36,486 bases of DNA from an uncultured Paracoccaceae bacterium (lineage in GTDB: Bacteria > Pseudomonadota > Alphaproteobacteria > Rhodobacterales > Rhodobacteraceae). The notes under the pieces are model-generated. The model did not search any database. It was given only the letters and a program-made list of their open reading frames with translations, and was not told the DNA's origin. Numbering within the stretch: the stretch's first letter is position 1; every line of letters starts with the position of its first letter. The position numbers were made by a program, and so were the translations under genes. Location of the stretch: positions 1-36,486 of the forward strand of contig CAKZVL010000154.1 of assembly GCA_937922155.1 (NCBI GenBank), written 5' to 3'. Positions 1-7,536 of the stretch are shown here, in pieces.

Positions 1-1328
1 CCCTTACCCTTCCACGGCACAAGCAGGCGTTCCGCCCAGCGCATTAGCATATCAATGGAAAAGCCGATGATCCCAATCAGGATGATCCCCATCAAAACAA
101 TGTCTGTCGATTGGAACTTGGACGCCACCATGATCATCATCCCGGCCCCCTTTTGCGCTGCGACAAGTTCTGCCGCAACGACCGTGCCCCAGCACACACC
201 CATCGCCACACGTGCAGCGGTAAAGATTTCCGGCAAACTGTTAGGTATAATGACATGGCGCATGATCTGCCACTTGGACGCACCCAGCGAATAGGCAGCG
301 TGGACTTTTGATATGCGCACGCCAGACACACCTGATCGCGCACCAATTGCCATGATCCACAGCGCGGCAAGGAACAGCAGAATAATTTTTCCCGTCTCAC
401 CAATACCGGCCCAAATGATCACCAGCGGGATCAGGGCGAGCGGTGGCACGGGGCGCATGAATTCAACGATTGGGTCGAACCAACCACGAAACCAGTTGGA
501 CAGCCCCATCGCATAGCCCAGCGGGATACCGACAATAGCGCCCAGCAAAAAGCCGACGATGACGCGGAACAGGGAAAAACCGAGGTGTTCCAGCAACGTG
601 AAATTGCGGAATCCTTCGGTTGAGATTTCTTTGACGCGCGCCCAAACCGCCTCTGGCGCGGGCAGCCAAATGGGTTCCATTTGCCAGCCTGTTGATGGGA
701 CGATATTTAAGGTCCCTTTCGGTGTCATAGTGACCTGCCCAAAGGCAACCTTAACAGATCCGCCCGGTTCGATCGGTTGCCCGTCAATTGCGGTGATTGC
801 GGCACCTGCGTCGCGATTGATGTCATCATTGCTGTCCACGCGCAGTAATTCAGTTCGGTATTCTGGCAGCGCGATTGCGTCATTCTTGGCAAATCCGTCC
901 CCTGCTTCGACCTCAGGCGCTGAGATGTCCTCACCAGTGGGAAAGACCACGACAGACACAGTTGCGATGTCTGATTGCCCCTCTGCTGTCGCAGTATAGT
1001 CAAAGGAGGACTCACCAACAAACGCGCCCGGCATATGCAAAAAGCTGGGCAAAAGCTTTGACCCTGTAAAGGTTCCCCAAAGGACGAAAATCAGGACCAC
1101 CGAAATGATCGATGCGGCCAAATTGGATGACACCGCGCTTTCATCACCAAAGGTCACTGTCTTGAGCGATCCGTAGTCTTTTTTGGGCGTCAAAACCCGT
1201 TGGATGGCGCGCCAGATAAACATCATCGCAAGGATCAAAACGATGTATCCAGCAATATAAGGTATGGCGTAAAATACCACGGCCAGAACCTCGACGAGTT
1301 CGGACCAAAGGGCGCTAATCAATTCCAT
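1..1328 (-). CDS. tauC: Taurine ABC transporter permease with extra periplasmic domain (partial at window edge)
   Basis: Inner-membrane permease of a taurine importer; 442 codons are visible and the 3' end is cut by the window start. The start ATG lies 3 nt after the tauB stop, so the two are cotranscribed. The C-terminal half (residues ~225-440) is a normal BPD_transp_1 permease with several membrane segments and the cytoplasmic-loop pattern around YSLGASKWQIMRHVIIPNSLP (residues ~346-365) that contacts the ATPase. The N-terminal half is unusual: membrane segments at ~12-40 and ~68-88, then about 130 residues with no hydrophobic span, rich in Thr, Val, Asp and Gly, with phrases such as FDYTATAEG and AIDGQPIEPGGSV that look like VCBS/cadherin-type Ig domains. 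Ordinary TauC/SsuC proteins are about 250-280 residues. Family assignment is firm; taurine specificity comes from the neighbours (tpa, tauR, xsc). The role of the extra domain is unknown. Confidence 0.88.
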   Translation of the reverse strand, partial: MELISALWSELVEVLAVVFYAIPYIAGYIVLILAMMFIWRAIQRVLTPKKDYGSLKTVTFGDESAVSSNLAASIISVVLIFVLWGTFTGSKLLPSFLHMPGAFVGESSFDYTATAEGQSDIATVSVVVFPTGEDISAPEVEAGDGFAKNDAIALPEYRTELLRVDSNDDINRDAGAAITAIDGQPIEPGGSVKVAFGQVTMTPKGTLNIVPSTGWQMEPIWLPAPEAVWARVKEISTEGFRNFTLLEHLGFSLFRVIVGFLLGAIVGIPLGYAMGLSNWFRGWFDPIVEFMRPVPPLALIPLVIIWAGIGETGKIILLFLAALWIMAIGARSGVSGVRISKVHAAYSLGASKWQIMRHVIIPNSLPEIFTAARVAMGVCWGTVVAAELVAAQKGAGMMIMVASKFQSTDIVLMGIILIGIIGFSIDMLMRWAERLLVPWKGK

Positions 1329-1331
1329 TGC

Positions 1332-2138
1332 TTACGCTCCCGTCTCTGTTCGGCCCATGATCTCTTCTTCCATGTCCCAAATCATACCCAAAATTTCTTC
1401 TCGCACGTCATTAAATTGAGGGTGCTTTTTGACCTCGCGCAGGTCTTGGCCCACGCCCATTTCTGCAAATGGGAGGTTGTATTCTTTGTGGATGCGACCC
1501 GGACGCGGTGCCATGACGATCAGGCGCTCGCCCAATAGCAACGCCTCTTCGACGGAGTGGGTGATCAGGATGATGGTCTTGCCCGTCTCTTTCCACAGCT
1601 TCAGCACAAGGCCTTGCATCTTTTCGCGCGTCAGCGCGTCCAACGCGCCAAGCGGTTCATCCATCAATATTACATCGGGATCATTGGCCAAACAGCGCGC
1701 CAAGGCGACGCGTTGCTGCATCCCGCCTGACAATTCGTAGATCGCTTTTTCTTTGAAGTCTTGTAATCCAACAATATCCAAAAGATGGTCGACCTCTGCT
1801 GAATACTGAGCCGCACTTTGCCCTTTCATGCGCGGACCAAAACTAACGTTGTCACGCACAGACATCCATTCAAACAAGGCCCCTTGCTGAAACACCATGC
1901 CGCGTTCGGGGCCGGGTCCAACGACGATTTCATTGCTCAGTTCAATATGACCTTCTGTCGGGGCCAAAAAGCCGGCAACGATATTAAGTAACGTGGTTTT
2001 ACCACAACCAGATGGACCAAGCACTGAAAGCAGTTCCCCCGCCTTCAGCGTCAGCGATACATCCTTGAGCGCTTGAACCGATGACCCATTTGGTAGGTCG
2101 AAGCGCATGGAAAGTTGATTGATATTTAGATCTGACAT
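1332..2138 (-). CDS. tauB: Taurine ABC transporter ATP-binding protein
   Basis: Cytoplasmic ATPase that powers taurine import, about 268 residues, of the nitrate/sulfonate/taurine (SsuB/TauB) group. Visible motifs are Walker A GPSGCGKTTLL, Q-loop VFQQGALFEW, signature LSGGMQQRVALARCLA, Walker B VILMDEPLGALD and the switch His in LITHSVEEAL. The frame is open further upstream to a TTG, but the ATG at 2138, preceded by GCGGGG, gives the usual N-terminus MSDLNINQLSMRF. It sits between tauA (about 100 nt upstream, with a hairpin in the gap) and tauC (3 nt downstream). Confidence 0.92.
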   Translation of the reverse strand: MSDLNINQLSMRFDLPNGSSVQALKDVSLTLKAGELLSVLGPSGCGKTTLLNIVAGFLAPTEGHIELSNEIVVGPGPERGMVFQQGALFEWMSVRDNVSFGPRMKGQSAAQYSAEVDHLLDIVGLQDFKEKAIYELSGGMQQRVALARCLANDPDVILMDEPLGALDALTREKMQGLVLKLWKETGKTIILITHSVEEALLLGERLIVMAPRPGRIHKEYNLPFAEMGVGQDLREVKKHPQFNDVREEILGMIWDMEEEIMGRTETGA

Positions 2139-2200
2139 GCTGCCCCGCTTCAAACTGTCGGGAAAAAGGCCATTTGACCGTTTGCCGGACGTTTTGAAAA

Positions 2201-2228
2201 CGGCGCGAAGGGTTCACCCCTCGCGCCG
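2201..2228 (-). terminator. Hairpin between tauA and tauB
   Basis: Near-perfect inverted repeat: arms 2201-2212 (CGGCGCGAAGGG) and 2217-2228 (CCCCTCGCGCCG), one mismatch, 4-nt loop. On the minus strand the second arm is followed by TTTTC. Position and form fit an attenuating terminator or RNA-stabilising hairpin that lets the binding-protein gene be expressed more strongly than tauB and tauC. The T run is short, so complete termination is unlikely. Confidence 0.6.
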
Positions 2229-2239
2229 AAAGCATCAGA

Positions 2240-3247
2240 TTACATTGCGCCTGCGTCGGTCAACGGGCTGGCGTTTACTGCAGCTTCGTAGCTGTCCAAC
2301 GCGCCTGGAATGGATCCAGACTCGACGAATACTTCTGCAACGCCTTTCATGAACTCAGCAGCATTGCCCCCCAGCCACGCTGCGGAAAGCTGTTCATCCA
2401 CAGTTGGGAAGACAAAGCCAGCCAATGTTTCGGCTGTTGCGTCCTCGTCCATACCAGCGTCGGCTGCGATAACAGGCAGCATTTCGTCGACCATATCGCC
2501 AGCGTTCCACATTTCGTTGGCTTTTGCAGTCACGGCCAAGAATTTGGCAACCATTTCAGGATTCTCAGCGACGTAGGCCGCAGGTGCTGTTGTGGCGTCA
2601 AATACCAAGATGCCCAATTCTGTCTTTTCGGCACCTGTCAAAAGAACATTGCCGTGCTCTTTCATGCGGCGCAGCGCGCCACCCCAACCGCACGACATGT
2701 CAACCTGACCCTGTGCAAGGGCGGCAGCGCCTTCGGCAGGAGCCATATCCACTACCTCTAGGGAGGCCACATCAACGCCAAAGTGGCCCATCTGCTTCAG
2801 GAAGCCATAGTGAGCAGCGGTACCAAGTGGAACAGCAACCGTCTTACCAGCCAATTCAGCCGCAGAGTTTTTGTCGATTTCGAGGGCAGACGCCACAACA
2901 CAGTTGTCATTGTCCGCATAAGAAACAGCCACGTCCAAGATCTGAAGATCCTGACCCGCAGATGTTGCGACGACGAAAGGTGGAACACCTTGGCTTACGG
3001 AAATCTGAACATCGCCAGAGGCCATAGCCGCAGACATTGCTGTCCCTGTGTCAAAGCTGACCCAGTTGATCGACGTGCCTAGTGCTTCTTCGTACATGCC
3101 ATTTTCTTTGGCGAATTGGAACGGCATTGGCCACTCAAGGAAGTACGCGACTGTAATTTCACCGTGACCGTCAGCCACCGCAGCAGAGCCGCCAGCCAAA
3201 AGGGCGATACCAGCAGCAGCGCCAGCTAGTTTATTCTTCAATGTCAT
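2240..3247 (-). CDS. tauA: Taurine ABC transporter periplasmic substrate-binding protein
   Basis: Periplasmic binding protein (NMT1/TauA-like, 335 residues) that delivers taurine to TauBC. A Sec signal peptide is clear: positive MTLKNKLAG, a hydrophobic core to residue ~22, cleavage likely after AAVA (mature start DGHGE). The mature protein begins ITVAYFLEWPMPFQFAKENGMY, the usual start of this family. ATG at 3247 is preceded on the minus strand by GGGAG at good distance. It is first in the leftward tauABC operon, divergent from tpa, and shares the 460-bp intergenic region with its TauR-like sites. Taurine specificity is inferred from context; related binding proteins carry other sulfonates. 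Confidence 0.9.
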   Translation of the reverse strand: MTLKNKLAGAAAGIALLAGGSAAVADGHGEITVAYFLEWPMPFQFAKENGMYEEALGTSINWVSFDTGTAMSAAMASGDVQISVSQGVPPFVVATSAGQDLQILDVAVSYADNDNCVVASALEIDKNSAAELAGKTVAVPLGTAAHYGFLKQMGHFGVDVASLEVVDMAPAEGAAALAQGQVDMSCGWGGALRRMKEHGNVLLTGAEKTELGILVFDATTAPAAYVAENPEMVAKFLAVTAKANEMWNAGDMVDEMLPVIAADAGMDEDATAETLAGFVFPTVDEQLSAAWLGGNAAEFMKGVAEVFVESGSIPGALDSYEAAVNASPLTDAGAM

Positions 3248-3707
3248 ATGAATTCTCCCGTGTTGTAGTCCGGTTTCGCCCGGACCTCATCAGATTGCGG
3301 GTTCTCCCGCTTGGATTCCAAAACTACATGCGCCAACCCCAAGGCGTCCATTCCAAAACGGCACAGCCGTCCAGTTTGGTTCAAGCTGCCTCAACTTTTG
3401 GCAGGCACACAGCTTCGGTGCCGACTGCACGAAGATTTTGCACGAAGGTCAATCATGTGTTTTGAAATGTTACCGCCCCAATCCACGAAGATGGGCGAAT
3501 TTTTCCGGCATAAACAACTGATACAAAACCACTTTTTGACCCAAGCGTCAGGTATTTCAGCCAAGAAAAAACTAAACTGGACTTATCTATGTAAGGCCAG
3601 TGGCCCTATTGATCGTTTGATTTTATCGGTCAAACTTTGACCAAGTACGCTGTGACGCGACAGGATTCGCGCCTGAACACAGCCTTTCTCATGAACGGAG
3701 CGATGTG
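3248..3707. promoter_or_regulatory. Divergent tauA/tpa control region
   Basis: A 460-bp non-coding stretch between the divergent tauABC and tpa units; no credible gene. Near tauA, in its likely 5' leader, are two small inverted repeats: GTCCGG (3268-3273) with CCGGAC (3280-3285), and GCGGG with CCCGC around 3297-3310. Nearer tpa lies the TauR-like site pair at 3577-3609, listed separately. A GGAG at 3697-3700 serves as ribosome binding site for tpa. Promoter hexamers could not be assigned with confidence. Confidence 0.6.
3577..3609 (+). promoter_or_regulatory. Candidate TauR operator, tpa/tauA region
   Basis: Two similar decamers in direct orientation, CTGGACTTAT (3577-3586) and GTGGCCCTAT (3600-3609), with starts exactly 23 bp apart. 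An inverted copy, TAAGGCCAG (3592-3600), lies between them and pairs with the first as a 9-bp inverted repeat with one mismatch. The decamer matches the CTGGACYTAA-type motif I recall for Rhodobacter capsulatus TauR. It lies about 100 bp upstream of tpa. Equivalent pairs with the same 23-bp spacing occur at tauR and xsc in this window. Confidence 0.65.
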
Positions 3708-5090
3708 ATGGACTTACAGACCCTGACGAATGATCCCGAAGGAATCGTTGAAGCTGACCGCGCGCACGTGTGGCATCACCTGATCCAGCATAAGCCGTTC
3801 GAAACCATTGACCCGCGCATCATTGTCGAGGGCAAGGGCATGAAAGTCTGGGATATCAAAGGCAAAGAACACATCGATGCTGTGTCCGGTGGTGTCTGGA
3901 CAGTTAACGTCGGCTACGGTCGGGAACGCATTGCTGACGCCGTGCGCGATCAGCTTGTAAAGATGTGTTATTTTGCTGGTGCTGCTGGGTCGATCCCCGG
4001 CTCTCGCTTTGCCGAAGCGCTGATTGATAAAATGCCAGGCCTTGACCGGGTTTATTATGCGAACTCCGGCTCTGAGGCCAATGAGAAGGCGTTCAAGATG
4101 GTACGCCAGATCAGCCACAAATATTACGGCGGCAAGAAGAATAAGATCCTTTACCGAGAGCGCGACTATCATGGCACCACTATCGCGACCTTGTCAGCCG
4201 GTGGCCAGGATGAACGCAACGCGCAATACGGTCCCTTCACGCCCGGATTTGTACGGGTGCCGCATTGCCTGGAATACCGTGCGCAGGACGAATTTGCTGG
4301 CGACAGCTATGGCGTGAAAGCCGCCGAAGCGATTGAAGAAGTGATCTTGCGCGAAGGTCCCGACACGATCGGGGCGCTTTGCCTTGAACCCATTACCGCG
4401 GGCGGCGGGATCATTGTTCCCCCCAAAGGATATTGGGAAAAGGTCCAGGAAATTTGCAAAAAATATGACATCCTGCTGCACATCGACGAAGTCGTTTGTG
4501 GTGTGGGCCGGACTGGGACGTGGTTTGGATATCAGCAATTTGGGATCAAGCCAGACATCGTGACAATGGCCAAGGGCGTTGCGTCTGGGTATGCCGCGAT
4601 CTCTTGCTGCGTCACGACCAATGAGGTCTTTGACAAGTTCAAAGATGCGGACGATCCAATGGGGTATTTCCGCGATATTTCAACCTTTGGCGGTTGTACT
4701 GCCGGGCCGACAGCAGCGATTGAAAACATGAACATCATCCAAGAGGAAGGCCTTTTGGATAATTCGACCAAGATGGGCGACTATCTAAAGGATAAGTTGC
4801 ACGAAATGGCCGAAAAACATGCGTGGATCGGAGATGTGCGGGGCAAAGGACTTTTTGCGGGTGCTGAACTGGTTCAGAATCGCACAACGAAGGAACCCGT
4901 GGATGAAAAGAAAGTCATGGCGATTGTCGCGGATTGCATGGCGCAGGGCGTGATTATTGGGGCAACCAATCGATCGCTTCCGGGTTTCAACAATACGATC
5001 CTATTTGCCCCAGCTCTGATCGCGACCAAAGATGATATCGACCACATTCTAGATGGCTTAGATCAGGCGATAACGCGGGTTTTGGGGTGA
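3708..5090 (+). CDS. tpa: Taurine-pyruvate aminotransferase
   Basis: Cytoplasmic PLP enzyme converting taurine and pyruvate to sulfoacetaldehyde and L-alanine; 460 residues, a class III aminotransferase of normal length. Visible motifs are YYANSGSEANEKA (~117-129), the PLP-ring Asp in HIDEVVCGVGRTG (~258-270) and the Schiff-base Lys in VTMAKGVASGYAA (about residue 289). The ATG at 3708 follows GGAG (3697-3700) by 7 nt; a GTG one codon earlier is possible but too close to that site. It is divergent from tauABC and followed by a lipoprotein gene, tauR and xsc, which supports taurine over other omega-amino donors. Confidence 0.93.
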   Translation: MDLQTLTNDPEGIVEADRAHVWHHLIQHKPFETIDPRIIVEGKGMKVWDIKGKEHIDAVSGGVWTVNVGYGRERIADAVRDQLVKMCYFAGAAGSIPGSRFAEALIDKMPGLDRVYYANSGSEANEKAFKMVRQISHKYYGGKKNKILYRERDYHGTTIATLSAGGQDERNAQYGPFTPGFVRVPHCLEYRAQDEFAGDSYGVKAAEAIEEVILREGPDTIGALCLEPITAGGGIIVPPKGYWEKVQEICKKYDILLHIDEVVCGVGRTGTWFGYQQFGIKPDIVTMAKGVASGYAAISCCVTTNEVFDKFKDADDPMGYFRDISTFGGCTAGPTAAIENMNIIQEEGLLDNSTKMGDYLKDKLHEMAEKHAWIGDVRGKGLFAGAELVQNRTTKEPVDEKKVMAIVADCMAQGVIIGATNRSLPGFNNTILFAPALIATKDDIDHILDGLDQAITRVLG

Positions 5091-5247
5091 ATCCACAACA
5101 CATTTAGCGTCAGTACGGAAACATTTGCCCGTTTGGGCTGCTTTGCCCTTCCAATCCTTGAAAGGGGAAGTATGCGTCTCTTGGACCATTTGACGTGGGC
5201 GCGGAATGCTTATTGTTGTGGCCTAATTGTGGGATCGGAATGGAACT

Positions 5248-5892
5248 ATGACCAAATCACTCAAAACGTTTGTTATCTTGACTGGATTCGTGGGGCTGGC
5301 TGCGTGCAGCAGTAGTGGTGATCAGATCGTTGCGCCCGACATTCCAGAAGCACCAGAGCAAGCAGACACGTCACTGACATTTGATGAAATTACGGCCGAT
5401 TTTGATGCCTTGTTCGCCACGATTGAGGCAGAAGACGCGATTGCGTTTTCGGATTTTCCGACATCAAACACGGCCACATTTGCGGGGCAATTCACGGGTG
5501 ATCTCGGAATCCGGAATACATCAATTGTGGGCGACGTCGCGGGTACCGTCGAGATGACATTGGATTTCGAGAATCCCTCAGATTCTGTAGGGAGCATTGC
5601 CAACCTACAAAGCCCGACGATTGATGGAATTGAAGGACAGATTGATTTTCTGGTTCAAAACTACAGCAGCGCAAATAGTGATCCGTCCGAACCGGTGATT
5701 ATCTCTGGTATTTACGGTGGGAACCTCACGGTTGCCGATCCGGATTTCGCAGCGCTTCCGTCGGGGGCCGCCAACGGATTGTTCCTTGGCGGTGCGACCG
5801 GAACAAATGCCGACAGATTGTTCCTAAACCTCGTTCAGCCAGAGGGAACACCGACCGATTACGTATTGGAAGGTTCACTTCGGGCCGACTAA
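5248..5892 (+). CDS. Small lipoprotein in taurine cluster, function unknown
   Basis: Predicted lipoprotein of 214 residues. MTKSLKTFVILTGFVGLAAC carries a signal peptide with lipobox LAAC and the lipidated Cys at residue 20. Asp does not follow the Cys (SSSG follows), so it is not obviously retained in the inner membrane. The mature part is acidic and rich in Gly, Thr, Ser and Asp with alternating hydrophobic residues (TATFAGQFTGDLGIRN, VIISGIYGGNLTV), like the beta-barrel half of transferrin-binding-protein-like lipoproteins; that comparison is tentative. The ATG at 5248 with GGAATGGA before it is preferred to an upstream start at 5227, which would spoil the signal peptide. It lies between tpa and tauR with a 157-nt gap after tpa. 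I do not recognise it as a known taurine gene. Confidence 0.75.
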   Translation: MTKSLKTFVILTGFVGLAACSSSGDQIVAPDIPEAPEQADTSLTFDEITADFDALFATIEAEDAIAFSDFPTSNTATFAGQFTGDLGIRNTSIVGDVAGTVEMTLDFENPSDSVGSIANLQSPTIDGIEGQIDFLVQNYSSANSDPSEPVIISGIYGGNLTVADPDFAALPSGAANGLFLGGATGTNADRLFLNLVQPEGTPTDYVLEGSLRAD

Positions 5893-5913
5893 ACCCCTTG
5901 AGTCTCGACTGAC

Positions 5914-5946
5914 TTAAGTCCAATCTGGCCTCCTTCATAAGGCCAG
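5914..5946 (-). promoter_or_regulatory. Candidate TauR operator at the tauR start
   Basis: Read on the minus strand, two decamers CTGGCCTTAT (5946-5937) and TTGGACTTAA (5923-5914) lie 23 bp apart, the same motif and spacing as at tpa and xsc. The pair ends 3 bp before the tauR ATG and covers the place where its ribosome binding site must be. TauR bound here would probably repress its own synthesis, while the orientation points away from tauR toward the lipoprotein gene. Confidence 0.6.
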
Positions 5947-5949
5947 AGT

Positions 5950-7422
5950 ATGTCTATATCTATCGAAACCTTCTTTCTTGACGCAACCGCCGAAGGAACA
6001 CTGCAGCAGCGAATCCAGCAGATGGTTGCGCAGGGCATTTTGAATGGACGTTTCCGCCCTGGCGAGCGGTTGCCGTCCTCACGCAAGATGGCGCAGCACC
6101 TTGGCGTCAGCCGTATCACCGTCACTTTAGCCTATACCGAACTTGTCGCCGACGATTACCTTACCGCCAAAGGGCGTTCAGGATATTTCGTGTCGGAAAA
6201 CGCGCCAGAGCCGCCGGCATTTCCCGCACTGCGGGCCACTGACACAAGCGTCGATTGGAACCGCGTTATAGGCGACCAACCAATACCATCGCTTGGGCTT
6301 CCTAAGCCGCGCGATTGGTCACGGTTTCCTTATCCCTTTATCTACGGACAATCTGACCCGACCCTTTTTGACAACGCCAACTGGCGGCTATGCGCGGTTC
6401 AGGCTCTGGGAAAACGCGATTTTGCATCCCTGACGTCAGATGCTTATGATGCTGATGATCCGCAATTGGTGGAGTTTATTGCGCGTCAAACATTGCCACG
6501 TCGCGGCATCCTCGCCGATTCTGATGAGATATTGGTTACAATGGGCGCGCAGAATGCGTTGTGGCTAACCGCTCAGATTTTATTGGACCCACACCGCAAA
6601 GCCGTCATCGAAAACCCGTGTTATCCCGCGCTTCGCTCTGTTGTAGATTACACCAGATGCGAACAGGCTGTGGTGTCCGTCGATGGCAAAGGGTTGCCGC
6701 CGGAGAATATCCCGAGTGGGACCGACGTGGTGTTTGTGACCCCCAGTCACCAATCACCGACAACTGTGACGATGCCGATGGAGCGGCGCAAAACGCTGCT
6801 GGATGCCGCGGAAACGCAGGATTTCTTGATCGTTGAAGACGACTACGAGTTTGAAATGACATTTGGCGCGACACCTTCGCCCTCGCTGAAGTCGTTGGAT
6901 AAAACAGGGCGTGTGATCCATGTCGGGTCGTTTTCAAAATCACTTTTTCCGGGGCTGCGGCTTGGCTACTTGGTGGGGCCTGCACCGTTCATTGCTGCGG
7001 CGCGAGCCTTGCGCGGGGCGATCTTGCGCCACCCGCCGGGGCACATCCAACGAACGGTGAGCTATTATTTGTCGCGGGGGCATTACGATGCACAGGTTCG
7101 CAGGATGAGCAGGGCCTATCACGAACGACGTTTGGTTATTTTGGATGCCCTCAAGAACGAAGGATTGCCGCTTCCGGCCGCAGAATCGGTTGGTGGTTCT
7201 TCGCTTTGGCTAGAAGCGCCACAATCTGTCGACACCAGCCTCTTAGGAAGCCGTTTAAACCAGCAAGGCGTTTTGATTGAACCGGGCACGCATTTCTTTG
7301 TCGCAAAGCCTGCGCCAAGGTTTTACTATCGTATTGCATATTCCTCCATTCCAAAGGAACGGATCGCAAAAGGTATCCGCCTCATTGCAGCAGAAACCGA
7401 AAAAATTCGAACTGGTATCTAG
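5950..7422 (+). CDS. tauR: TauR, MocR/GntR-type transcriptional regulator of taurine genes
   Basis: MocR-family regulator, 490 residues. It has an N-terminal GntR winged helix (residues ~18-85, with GRFRPGERLPSSRKMAQHLGVSRITV) fused to a fold-type I aminotransferase domain (~120-480). PLP-binding elements are visible: the Asp in LIVEDDYEFE (~293-302) and the Lys in GSFSKSLFPGLRLGYL (Lys330). Family members use PLP and an amino compound, here presumably taurine, to switch on target genes. Its place between tpa and xsc is typical for Rhodobacteraceae. Only a weak AAGG precedes the ATG, and this stretch is overlapped by the candidate autoregulatory site at 5914-5946. Confidence 0.93.
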   Translation: MSISIETFFLDATAEGTLQQRIQQMVAQGILNGRFRPGERLPSSRKMAQHLGVSRITVTLAYTELVADDYLTAKGRSGYFVSENAPEPPAFPALRATDTSVDWNRVIGDQPIPSLGLPKPRDWSRFPYPFIYGQSDPTLFDNANWRLCAVQALGKRDFASLTSDAYDADDPQLVEFIARQTLPRRGILADSDEILVTMGAQNALWLTAQILLDPHRKAVIENPCYPALRSVVDYTRCEQAVVSVDGKGLPPENIPSGTDVVFVTPSHQSPTTVTMPMERRKTLLDAAETQDFLIVEDDYEFEMTFGATPSPSLKSLDKTGRVIHVGSFSKSLFPGLRLGYLVGPAPFIAAARALRGAILRHPPGHIQRTVSYYLSRGHYDAQVRRMSRAYHERRLVILDALKNEGLPLPAAESVGGSSLWLEAPQSVDTSLLGSRLNQQGVLIEPGTHFFVAKPAPRFYYRIAYSSIPKERIAKGIRLIAAETEKIRTGI

Positions 7423-7431
7423 CCCAAACAA

Positions 7432-7464
7432 CTGGCATTAAGTTGCCAAATCAACTGGCCCTAA
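7432..7464 (+). promoter_or_regulatory. Candidate TauR operator upstream of xsc
   Basis: Direct repeats CTGGCATTAA (7432-7441) and CTGGCCCTAA (7455-7464), starts 23 bp apart, about 70-105 bp before the xsc ATG. A weaker third match, CTGGTATCTA, begins at 7412 inside the end of tauR. Same motif and spacing as the tpa and tauR sites, which suggests xsc has its own TauR-activated promoter in the 114-nt gap after tauR. Confidence 0.65.
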
Positions 7465-7536
7465 CGCAGATCAAGTGGGGCCCGTACTGTGCACGATAAA
7501 TCCAACCGACAGCAGATTCATTTAGGGGATACGCTC

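Noticed and set aside
5127-5138. GCCCGTTTGGGC as a tpa terminator
   Set aside because: Stem of only 4 bp and no T run; too weak to call.
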